From an uncultured Gemmatimonadota bacterium (GTDB lineage: Bacteria; Gemmatimonadota; Gemmatimonadetes; Gemmatimonadales; Gemmatimonadaceae), in assembly GCA_946887155.1 (NCBI GenBank), contig CAMPKM010000100.1, positions 1 through 8,565 of the forward strand: a stretch of 8,565 bases of DNA. The letters are read 5' to 3'. The number at the start of each line of letters is the position of its first letter. The stretch's first letter is position 1. Shown piece by piece: positions 1 through 5,856 of the stretch. The notes beneath the pieces are model-generated. The model ran no database searches and was not told the origin of the DNA. It worked only from the letters and a program-made list of their open reading frames with translations. The position numbers were made by a program, and so were the translations under genes.

Positions 1-1248
1 GTCCACGCCGCCTAACGCGGCGAGGACCAGGCTCTCGGTGAATGCCTGGCGAACCAGCCGGCCGCGCCCTGCACCGAGGGCGAGCCGGACGACCGACTCG
101 CGTTCGCGATCCGCGGCGCGAACCAGCAGCAGGTTGCCGACGTTCGCGCACGCAATGAGCAACAACAACCCGACTGCCGCCTGCAACGCGACCAGGTGCT
201 GCCTGACGTCGCCGACGAGATACCGGTGGAGTGGCAGGAAGCCTGCGCCCATGTTGGTGTTCGTCGCCGGATACGCCTGTTGCAGTCGCTGCACCACGAC
301 TTGCAGGCCGGCGTTGGCTTGCTCGGTCGTGACGCCATCACGCAACCGGGCGACCGCCCGCAGCCAGTGAGCACGCCGGAACGAGACCTGCGACTCCTGC
401 TCCCGCTGCCAGCCCATCGGCCGGAAGATGTCCGCTTGCCGGCCGGGAATCGAAAACGAAGCCGCCGCGACGCCGACGACGCGCACCGGGAATCCACCGA
501 GGTCGATGTTGCGATCGATGATCCCCGGGTCGCCGCCGAACCGGCTCTGCCACAGGCCGTAACTGATCATCGCGCGCCGTTCGCCGACGTCCCACGTCTC
601 GTCGTCGGTGAACGTGCGACCGGCGGCAGGCGGCAGACCGAGGACGTCGAACAGGTTACCGGTCACGCCCAGAGAGCTGAGCACGTACGCCCGGCCATCG
701 GTGTTGAGGACCGTGCTCTGGTCGAACGACACGAACGCGCCGACGTCCGCGAATTCCTTCACCTCCCGGCGCCAGTCGATAAAGTTCGCCGGGGCGACCT
801 CCGCCTGCGTCCAGCCGCGCTCGGGATTGGTCTCGTAGAGCATGACGAGACGGTTGCTGTCCCGGAACGGCAGCGGCCGGAGCACCACGGCGTGCAGCGT
901 GGAGAAGATCGCCGTGTTGGCGCCCACGCCCAGCGCGATCGTGATGATGGCGGCGGCGGTCAGTGCCTTGTTCTGGCGCAGGGAACGGAACCCGAACCGC
1001 GCGTCACTCCGGAAGTCGTCGAGCCACCGCCCACCGCGCACGTCGCGATGAGCCTCGAGCGCCGCGCCGCGACCGCCGAACACGGCGTTGGCCTGGCGGC
1101 GCGCTTCGCCGGCCGGCATCCCGGCCCGCAGGTTCTTCTCCACTTCCATCTCGAGGTGCAGGCGCATCTCCTCGTCCAGCTCGCGATCGGCGGCGTCGCC
1201 ACGGACGAGGGCGCGCAGCCGTACCAGCAGTCCTCGCAAGCGGTCCAT
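1..1248 (-). CDS. ADOP/MacB-like ABC transporter permease, N-terminal half (runs off left edge)
   Basis: The frame is open for 416 codons from the ATG at 1248 to base 1, so the 3' half is outside the window; ADOP permeases are usually about 800-900 residues. Residues 1-85 look like the cytoplasmic prefix domain of acidobacterial duplicated orphan permeases ([20 protein letters not shown]). The first membrane helix is at about 94-117 and carries the family signature [13 protein letters not shown] MacB-like extracytoplasmic domain follows at about 120-340 ([19 protein letters not shown]). A second helix at about 350-376 is followed by the FtsX-type segment [19 protein letters not shown] and then ES. 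The protein should sit in the inner membrane; substrate unknown, and no ATPase gene is visible here. The ATG lies 2 nt after the padR stop, with GGAG 8 nt upstream inside padR, indicating translational coupling. The family call is secure; the transported molecule cannot be inferred. Confidence 0.93.
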   Translation of the reverse strand, partial: MDRLRGLLVRLRALVRGDAADRELDEEMRLHLEMEVEKNLRAGMPAGEARRQANAVFGGRGAALEAHRDVRGGRWLDDFRSDARFGFRSLRQNKALTAAAIITIALGVGANTAIFSTLHAVVLRPLPFRDSNRLVMLYETNPERGWTQAEVAPANFIDWRREVKEFADVGAFVSFDQSTVLNTDGRAYVLSSLGVTGNLFDVLGLPPAAGRTFTDDETWDVGERRAMISYGLWQSRFGGDPGIIDRNIDLGGFPVRVVGVAAASFSIPGRQADIFRPMGWQREQESQVSFRRAHWLRAVARLRDGVTTEQANAGLQVVVQRLQQAYPATNTNMGAGFLPLHRYLVGDVRQHLVALQAAVGLLLLIACANVGNLLLVRAADRERESVVRLALGAGRGRLVRQAFTESLVLAALGGVD

Positions 1249-1250
1249 GG

Positions 1251-1583
1251 TCAGGTCTCCAGGATCAGGTCGACGGCGTCGACGTACCGGCGCCAGTTCG
1301 AGGTTTCGGCACCTAACGCGCGCCGGCCCAGCGCCGTGAGGTGGTAATACTTCGCGCGCCGGTTGGCGTCTGACGTGCGCCAGGCGCTGCTGATCCAGCC
1401 CTTCTGTTCGAGCCGCTGGAGCGCCGGATACAGCGATCCCTGGTTCACCTCGAGCACGCCTTTCGAGAACTGCTGGATGCGCTGGCCGATGCCCCAGCCA
1501 TGCATGTCGTCGAGCGTGAGCGTCTTGAGGATCAGCAGGTCGAGCGTGCCCCGGAGGACGTCGGGATTGGACTGGGTCGTCAT
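1251..1583 (-). CDS. PadR family transcriptional regulator
   Basis: This 110-residue winged-helix protein is typical of short PadR regulators paired with ADOP permeases. Visible landmarks are [13 protein letters not shown] at about 10-22 (helix 1), [13 protein letters not shown] at about 28-40, and [16 protein letters not shown] at about 49-64 (recognition helix). The wing follows with [15 protein letters not shown] at about 76-91, then a short C-terminal helix for dimerisation. It probably binds DNA as a dimer and represses its own operon. The gene is directly upstream of the permease with 2 nt between stop and start. No Shine-Dalgarno sequence precedes the ATG; a perfect palindrome (1591-1605) occupies that place, consistent with autoregulation at the initiation region. 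The inducer is unknown, though permease linkage suggests a toxic small molecule or envelope stress. Confidence 0.95.
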   Translation of the reverse strand: MTTQSNPDVLRGTLDLLILKTLTLDDMHGWGIGQRIQQFSKGVLEVNQGSLYPALQRLEQKGWISSAWRTSDANRRAKYYHLTALGRRALGAETSNWRRYVDAVDLILET

Positions 1584-1590
1584 GGGTTGG

Positions 1591-1631
1591 TGTCGGGTTC
1601 CGACAGGAATGTCACGGCTCTCTTGTCGGAA
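1591..1631. promoter_or_regulatory. Candidate PadR operator: three TGTCGG half-sites
   Basis: TGTCGG (1591-1596) and CCGACA (1600-1605) form a perfect 6-bp inverted repeat with a 3-nt spacer, starting 8 nt upstream of padR. A third half-site, TGTCGGAA (1624-1631), pairs with TTCCGACA (1598-1605) as a perfect 8-bp inverted repeat across 18 nt. An additional GACA-GGAA-TGTC element lies at 1602-1613. The two parallel half-sites are 33 bp apart, about three helical turns. The arrangement resembles a dimeric wHTH operator; that PadR is the binder is an inference from position. Confidence 0.5.
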
Positions 1632-1636
1632 GTCAA
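1608..1636 (-). promoter_or_regulatory. Candidate promoter of padR-permease operon
   Basis: On the minus strand TTGACT (1636-1631, five of six matches to the -35 consensus) is followed after 17 nt by GACATT (1613-1608, a weak -10 with three matches). The start of transcription would fall near 1600, inside the proposed operator, so repressor binding would block initiation. The weak -10 keeps confidence low. Confidence 0.35.
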
Positions 1637-1643
1637 CAGGAGA

Positions 1644-1658
1644 CGACGGACACCGTCG
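1644..1658. repeat. Perfect inverted repeat CGACGG-ACA-CCGTCG
   Basis: A 6-bp perfect palindrome with a 3-nt centre lies just upstream of the candidate padR promoter. It has the same 6-3-6 geometry as the TGTCGG palindrome at 1591-1605 but a different sequence. It could be a second operator or a short hairpin; there is no T-run to make it an intrinsic terminator. Confidence 0.4.
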
Positions 1659-1724
1659 GGTAGACCCGGTGCGGCACCTAACGACGTCCGGTTGCTGGCC
1701 GTCCTCTTGTCACGGGAAACTCAC

Positions 1725-1769
1725 GGTCCGGCGCTCCACCCGCGCGACTCGGACCATCGCCAGGGTCCG
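1725..1769 (-). terminator. Weak hairpin(s) downstream of second zinc-ribbon gene
   Basis: CGGACC (1750-1755) can pair with GGTCCG at 1764-1769 (8-nt loop) or with GGTCCG at 1725-1730 (19-nt loop), giving two mutually exclusive 6-bp GC-rich stems beginning about 20 nt past the stop codon of the gene at 1789-2826. No U-tract follows on the minus strand, so this is at best a weak or factor-assisted terminator. The rest of the 205-nt gap between the two genes holds the padR regulatory region and a further GGTGC-G-GCACC palindrome at 1668-1678. Confidence 0.25.
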
Positions 1770-1788
1770 CCGCACGGCCCGATCGGCG

Positions 1789-2826
1789 TCAGCCGCCGCT
1801 GCGCCGCTTCATCTCGTCGAACTGTTCGTCGATGGATTCGTTCCCGAGCCGGTCGGCGATGCCGGCGATTTCCTCCGCTTCCTTCCACTCGAGTTCGAGC
1901 AGCGCCAGTTCTCCCTCCAGCGCCCGCCGTTCGTTCTCTTCGTTCACTGCCATTTCCACCGCCAGACGCGTCTCGAGCGGGAGCTTCGACAGGCCGTGCT
2001 GCGGTCCCTTGTGCTTTCGGCCCCAGGCCGCCCCCGGCTCGTTGCGCGGCGGATTGAGGGCCAGCCACTGCAGGAATTTCTCGGGGTCGCCTGACGATTC
2101 GATACGCTGGACGGCCGTCTGGACCTTGGCGCGCGAGGCGCCGCCGGCGTTCACCTTCGGCATGATCAGCGCCGTGGCGCGGCGCGCATGGTCGCCCTCG
2201 AGGCGGACGCGCCCCGTGCGGTGATGCAGGTCGAGCGACCACCCCTCCGAGTGCGGGTCGCCCAGGATGATGCGGGTCTTGTCGGCGTGCTCGCCGCGGA
2301 CGTCGAGCCGCTGCCCGTTAGGCGCGGTGATGACGGCCAGCCGCCGCTTCTTGCGCGCAATCTCGACGATGCCGTTCAGTCCCTGGTAAAACGCCCAGCC
2401 GCCGCCGGACAGGATGCCCGCACTGATCCCGGCCACGACGATCCCTCCGCCGACCACCGCCGCACCGACGCCCATGGCGATGGCCTTCTTCTGGCGCCGG
2501 CCGAACTGGTCGCCATACCGCCAGGCGGCGAACTCGGGCCGCATCGGCTCGCCGATCCGCACCAGTTCGAGCCCCTCGGCCAGCTTGGCGAGCCCGATGT
2601 TGTCGGTCGAGACGCGCTTGCGGGCGTCGTGGAAGAGTCGCTCGCAGGTCTCGATGGCCTCCCACCGCTCCTCGAGCGGCGAGAGGTTCCACTTTTCGCA
2701 CTTGCGGCAAACGACCCAGAGCCGGCCCTTTCCCTGGTCGAACGCCAGCCGCCGCCCCACCGGGAACGTCTCCACGACCTCGTTCGAACCGAGCGCGTTG
2801 TTGCAGTAGAGACAGGTCGAATACAT
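1789..2826 (-). CDS. Unknown zinc-ribbon/membrane-hairpin protein, copy 2 of a tandem pair
   Basis: This is a 345-residue protein of a family I cannot tie to a characterised function. Cys5-x2-Cys8 and Cys40-x2-Cys43 suggest a zinc ribbon. A basic/aromatic block follows (FPVGRRLAFD at 21-30, KWNLSPLEERWEAIETCERL at 45-64, then PEFAAWRYGD at about 97-106). After a basic stretch, residues 115-148 are hydrophobic and rich in GxxxG-type spacings, followed by RKKRR at 158-162. Basic flanks on both sides fit a two-helix hairpin with both ends in the cytoplasm. Residues 163-260 look strand-rich and end in a helix. Residues 288-327 form an acidic, probably coiled helix (VEMAVNEENERRALEGELAL). The ATG is fixed by alignment with the neighbouring paralog (both begin MYSTCL); no Shine-Dalgarno is visible upstream. 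Expression as a gene is well supported by the paralog; function is unknown. Confidence 0.85.
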   Translation of the reverse strand: MYSTCLYCNNALGSNEVVETFPVGRRLAFDQGKGRLWVVCRKCEKWNLSPLEERWEAIETCERLFHDARKRVSTDNIGLAKLAEGLELVRIGEPMRPEFAAWRYGDQFGRRQKKAIAMGVGAAVVGGGIVVAGISAGILSGGGWAFYQGLNGIVEIARKKRRLAVITAPNGQRLDVRGEHADKTRIILGDPHSEGWSLDLHHRTGRVRLEGDHARRATALIMPKVNAGGASRAKVQTAVQRIESSGDPEKFLQWLALNPPRNEPGAAWGRKHKGPQHGLSKLPLETRLAVEMAVNEENERRALEGELALLELEWKEAEEIAGIADRLGNESIDEQFDEMKRRSGG

Positions 2827-2938
2827 CGGAGATGGCGGAGAGCGGAGGGCGGAAACTATTCATCCCGTGCTCGGCTCGAGTGCAACTGCTTACAAACATT
2901 AACGCCCGGGAACGGCACAGCCCATCGGACAACGGACC
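2827..2938. other. 112-nt gap between the two paralogs, with AT-rich patch and weak promoter-like hexamers
   Basis: The gap has no ribosome-binding sequence for the downstream gene; the bases before its ATG are pyrimidine-rich on the minus strand. An AT-rich island (2888-2902, including TACAAACATTAA) stands out from the GC-rich surroundings. Minus-strand TTGCAC (2885-2880) and AATAGT (2860-2855) resemble -35 and -10 hexamers but are 19 nt apart, so a separate promoter for the second paralog is only a possibility. No terminator with a U-tract was seen. Confidence 0.3.
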
Positions 2939-4033
2939 CTAGGAAGCGTCATGTGACTGCCTGATCGCGGAGAGCCGAGCTTCCACCCCCGCAGGCAGGG
3001 CAATTTTGTCCGCAATGGCGGCAATCTCCTCGGCGTCCTTCCAGGCTTCTTCGAGGAGGGCCAGTTCGCCCTCGAGCGCGCGCCGTTCGTTTTCCTCGTT
3101 GACGGCCATCTCGACCGCGATGAGTGGCACGATGCCCTGAAATTGCAGCGTCCCGACGATCGTTCCCTTGCTGTGGACGCCTGTCCCAGGCGTTCCTCGC
3201 AAGTGCCCGCGCCAGGTTTTCGGATTCCTGGCTATCCATCGCAGGTACGCTCTGGGCTCCACCTGTTCCTCGATCAATCGCACGGCGTCCTGGACTTCTT
3301 CCCTTTTGCCGCCGAACGGCGTCAGGTGCGGGACGGACCTCGCGATCAGGCTCAGGGCTTCCGGACCTTCGACGAGAATCTTCCGCTTCTTGCCGCCGGA
3401 TTCCGCGGGCAATTCGATTCCCCACCCTTCGTCCGATGACGTGGGCACGAGCCTGAGCGGCAACGCATCCCTGCCTCGAACAACCCAGACGCGTCCTTCA
3501 CTCGTGACCATTCCGAGAATCCTTCGGCTCCACCGCCCGTCCTGGATCATCTGACCCATCTGCATCGACACCTGGATGGCCATGAGCGTCGTGCCTAACA
3601 CGGGGATGGTTGCCCCGAACAAGACTCCCGACATACTCGTCGCGAACGCACCGAGCCCCGCCACACCGGCCACGTTGACCGCAAGCTGTGCTCGTTTCCG
3701 CCGCCGAGTGAACACGTCGCCGTACCGCCACGCCGCAAACTCGGGCCGCTGCGGTTCGCCGATCCTGACGAGTTCCAGGCCTTCGGAAAGCCTGGCGAGA
3801 CCGACATGGTCCGTCGATACCCGCTTTCTGGTGTCGCGAAAGAGTCGCTCACATGTTTCGATCGCTTCCCAGCGCTCTTCGAGCGGCGTCAGGTTCCACT
3901 TTGCGCACTTCCGGCAAATCACCCAGAGGCGGCCAAGGCGCTGATCAAACGCCAGCCGCCGGCCAACCGGAAACGACTCAACCACCTCGTTCGTGCCGAG
4001 TAACTGGTTACAGAAAAGGCAGGTGCTGTACAA
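2939..4033 (-). CDS. Unknown zinc-ribbon/membrane-hairpin protein, copy 1 of a tandem pair, TTG start
   Basis: This 364-residue paralog of the next gene differs from it at only about 19 of the first 110 positions and 7 of the 40 positions of the C-terminal acidic helix (305-344), while the middle is poorly conserved. The same features appear in order: Cys5-x2-Cys8 and Cys40-x2-Cys43; the WNLTPLEERWEAIETCERL block; RPEFAAWRYGD near 97-106; a basic run RRRKR; a long hydrophobic stretch at 117-160 that could form two helices; a strand-rich domain at about 170-265 (a DEGWGIEL segment matches SEGWSLDL in the paralog); then the acidic helix. The start codon is TTG (4033-4031), chosen because it aligns with the paralog's ATG and no other start codon lies between it and the upstream in-frame TGA. 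No Shine-Dalgarno is seen. It lies 12 nt after the TPR gene, so co-transcription is likely. Function unknown. Confidence 0.85.
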   Translation of the reverse strand: MYSTCLFCNQLLGTNEVVESFPVGRRLAFDQRLGRLWVICRKCAKWNLTPLEERWEAIETCERLFRDTRKRVSTDHVGLARLSEGLELVRIGEPQRPEFAAWRYGDVFTRRRKRAQLAVNVAGVAGLGAFATSMSGVLFGATIPVLGTTLMAIQVSMQMGQMIQDGRWSRRILGMVTSEGRVWVVRGRDALPLRLVPTSSDEGWGIELPAESGGKKRKILVEGPEALSLIARSVPHLTPFGGKREEVQDAVRLIEEQVEPRAYLRWIARNPKTWRGHLRGTPGTGVHSKGTIVGTLQFQGIVPLIAVEMAVNEENERRALEGELALLEEAWKDAEEIAAIADKIALPAGVEARLSAIRQSHDAS

Positions 4034-4045
4034 GGAAACGCTGGA

Positions 4046-5683
4046 TCAGGTGGGCCGTCTCACACCGAGCGCCTCGCGAGCCTCGAGAACCGCCGGACGC
4101 GACGACGAAGGATCAGACACGGCGATCAACGCCTGATAATAGCGGCGGGCGAGTTCCCTGTTGCGCACACCTCGCGCGGCGCGAGCAGCGCCGGCCAGGC
4201 TGTTGAATCGCCCCGGATACAACTCGAGCGCGCGCTCATATTCGGCCAGCGCGAGCGCCGGGCGATTCAGCAGCATGTAGAGATCACCGGCCCACTCGTT
4301 GGCCGGGATGGTGGGCGCCGGCGTGACGGCATGCTTCGGCGTCAAAGCCTCCAGGGCGGCCGCCTCGCGCAGCATCGTCACCGCGACGTCGTTGTCGCCC
4401 GCGGCGTGGGCGCGCCACGCGTCGTGCTCCAGGCGGAGAATCGAGATGTTCGTGGCAAAAAGGAGCTCACCCGCTGCCCGCATGGTCGAATCGAGCGTCA
4501 CCAATCGCTCGCTGGATGACTTTCCCGCGGCGGCGTTGCGTGACTGTCGCACGGCACCCAGGCCGCGCGCGAATTCCGCGATCGCCTCCGGCCACGCAAA
4601 CCGGTCCCAATTCAGCGAGCCCGGTTCCCGTGGCATCACACCGGCCGCCTCGGCCCAGTTCCGGCGTTCGAGTGCATAACGAGCGCGAGTCGACGCCAGG
4701 TGGAACGCCGTCTTGAACGTCGGTTCGAGCCGCTCGGTCCCGTGCAGGCGCCTGATCTGGGCCGCCGCCGAGTCGTCCATGCCGCGTTGCAGGTAGGCGT
4801 AAACCACGTATTCCAGCGCGTGCGGAAACTCGTCCCAGATGAACTGGCCCCGGTCGCCGGCCGGAATCTCCAGCGCCGCTTCGGCCGCTCGCAGGTTGCC
4901 CTTGATGGAATTGTCCCACTCTCCCAGGCGCGTATAGATGTGCGTGGGCATGTGGAGGGCGTGCGGGTTCCGCGGGGCCACCTCGTCGTACCGGCGGGTG
5001 ATGTCGAGCGATTCCCGTTCCCGGCCGGTGACATCGCTCGAGTGGACGAGGTAATGGTTCGCGCCCGGGTGGTCGGGGACGCGCGAGTGGATGCCTAACA
5101 GGATCGTTGCCGCCCGACCTGCCGAAGCGTGCCCGCCCGTATCCGTCGGAGCGCTCGCGAGGAGCGCCAGCGCATGGAACGCGCTCGCCTCGATGTCGTC
5201 GGGCAGTGACGCATGCAGGTCCGCTGTCGCGGATCGCCATCGTCGGATCCGGAGCCAGTAATCCATCGATTCCGGTTCGCGGAAGAACGCCTCGACGGCC
5301 GCCATGAACCCTCGTTCCCGGTCGCTCTTTACCAGCGCGCTCCCCTGCTGCACGGCATCCCATCCACGTCGCAGGTCAGCCGGCGATGGCCTCGTGGGCC
5401 AGAGGGGTTGAAACAGCGTCATGGCGATGCCCCACCTGGCCATCCCGCACGCTGGATCCAGTTCGGCGACGTGTTCGAAGGTGGCCCGTGCCTCCGGGTA
5501 CGTCATGTGGTGCAACAAGGCGACGCCGCGATTGAACTCGGCCCGGACCCCGGGCGCGCAATCGACCCTCATGTCGACCGTTCCCAGGGAATGCGCCTCG
5601 TGTTGAGCGACAGCGGTCGACGCGAGGCCACCAGTCAGGAGAACCGACAGGGCCAGCACCGTACGGCATGCTCGAAGCTGCAT
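4046..5683 (-). CDS. Exported TPR-repeat protein with conserved His motifs
   Basis: This 545-residue protein has a Sec signal peptide: basic start, hydrophobic core VLALSVLLTGGLA, and a likely cut after AVA at residue 26. The mature part matches a widespread but uncharacterised secreted TPR family. The visible signatures are FNRGVALLHHMTYPEARATF (about 50-69), WGIAMTLFQPLW (about 84-95), HPGANHYLVHSSD (205-217), and NPHALHMPTHIYTRLGEWD (239-257). A further TPR-like helix pair lies at about 462-518 (AGDLYMLLNRPALALAEYE). It probably acts outside the cytoplasmic membrane in protein-protein contacts. The start at 5683 is preferred over the ATG at 5689 because GAGAGG is 7 nt from the former and only 1 nt from the latter. 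The gene is divergent from the BNR gene and abuts the first zinc-ribbon gene in the same frame. The TPR class is secure; the specific role is unknown. Confidence 0.9.
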   Translation of the reverse strand: MQLRACRTVLALSVLLTGGLASTAVAQHEAHSLGTVDMRVDCAPGVRAEFNRGVALLHHMTYPEARATFEHVAELDPACGMARWGIAMTLFQPLWPTRPSPADLRRGWDAVQQGSALVKSDRERGFMAAVEAFFREPESMDYWLRIRRWRSATADLHASLPDDIEASAFHALALLASAPTDTGGHASAGRAATILLGIHSRVPDHPGANHYLVHSSDVTGRERESLDITRRYDEVAPRNPHALHMPTHIYTRLGEWDNSIKGNLRAAEAALEIPAGDRGQFIWDEFPHALEYVVYAYLQRGMDDSAAAQIRRLHGTERLEPTFKTAFHLASTRARYALERRNWAEAAGVMPREPGSLNWDRFAWPEAIAEFARGLGAVRQSRNAAAGKSSSERLVTLDSTMRAAGELLFATNISILRLEHDAWRAHAAGDNDVAVTMLREAAALEALTPKHAVTPAPTIPANEWAGDLYMLLNRPALALAEYERALELYPGRFNSLAGAARAARGVRNRELARRYYQALIAVSDPSSSRPAVLEAREALGVRRPT

Positions 5684-5690
5684 GGTCATA

Positions 5691-5696
5691 CCTCTC
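5691..5696 (-). promoter_or_regulatory. Ribosome binding site deciding TPR gene start
   Basis: Minus-strand GAGAGG lies 7 nt before the ATG at 5683 and 1 nt before the ATG at 5689, favouring the downstream start. This shortens the signal peptide by two residues. Confidence 0.6.
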
Positions 5697-5712
5697 GACG
5701 GAGGGCAGGAGA

Positions 5713-5741
5713 AGTATGGCGCTTCCAGCTGGCTACGTCAT
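5713..5741 (-). promoter_or_regulatory. Candidate promoter of the TPR gene
   Basis: Minus-strand ATGACG (5741-5736) and CATACT (5718-5713) each match four of six consensus positions and are separated by 17 nt. Transcription would start near 5706, leaving a leader of about 20 nt containing the GAGAGG site. A sigma-70-type promoter is plausible, but the phylum's consensus is not verified here. Confidence 0.45.
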
Positions 5742-5793
5742 CGCCTCATCTCGCGAGGCCCCCGCAGCGACGTTACTATCTGGCGCGTAATCG

Positions 5794-5810
5794 GATAATC
5801 CCGGACCGGG
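5794..5810 (+). promoter_or_regulatory. Candidate -10 element and start-site palindrome of the BNR gene
   Basis: GATAAT (5794-5799) matches five of six bases of the -10 consensus, though no good -35 is seen 16-18 nt upstream. It is immediately followed by the perfect palindrome CCCGG-A-CCGGG (5800-5810), which would cover the transcription start and could be an operator or a 5' hairpin. The predicted leader is about 50 nt. Confidence 0.4.
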
Positions 5811-5847
5811 GCCGAAATCGGCCCAAATCTCCCACCTCCCCCTCTCC

Positions 5848-5852
5848 GGAGG
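5848..5852 (+). promoter_or_regulatory. Ribosome binding site for the GTG start of the BNR gene
   Basis: GGAGG ends 4 nt before the GTG at 5857. The frame has a TAA at 5788 and no ATG until 5938, which would remove the signal peptide, so this site supports the GTG start. Confidence 0.65.
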
Positions 5853-5856
5853 CTCA

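Noticed and set aside
196..1347. Plus-strand open frame of 383 codons
   Set aside because: It is antisense to the well-supported permease, starts and ends without sensible signals, and its composition (Arg, Ala, Val, His rich) is that of a GC-rich shadow frame.
1363..2094. Plus-strand open frame of 243 codons crossing the padR upstream region
   Set aside because: It overlaps padR, the intergenic region and copy 2 on the opposite strand; the intergenic part carries regulatory palindromes. No protein similarity is recognised.
2318..2932. Minus-strand frame of 204 codons that starts in the gap and reads copy 2 in another frame
   Set aside because: The sequence is an out-of-frame reading of the conserved zinc-ribbon gene and does not hold the cysteine motifs.
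2188..2964. Plus-strand open frame of 258 codons
   Set aside because: It is antisense to copy 2 of the zinc-ribbon pair, whose reality is shown by its paralog. It spans the gene boundary and has no domain.
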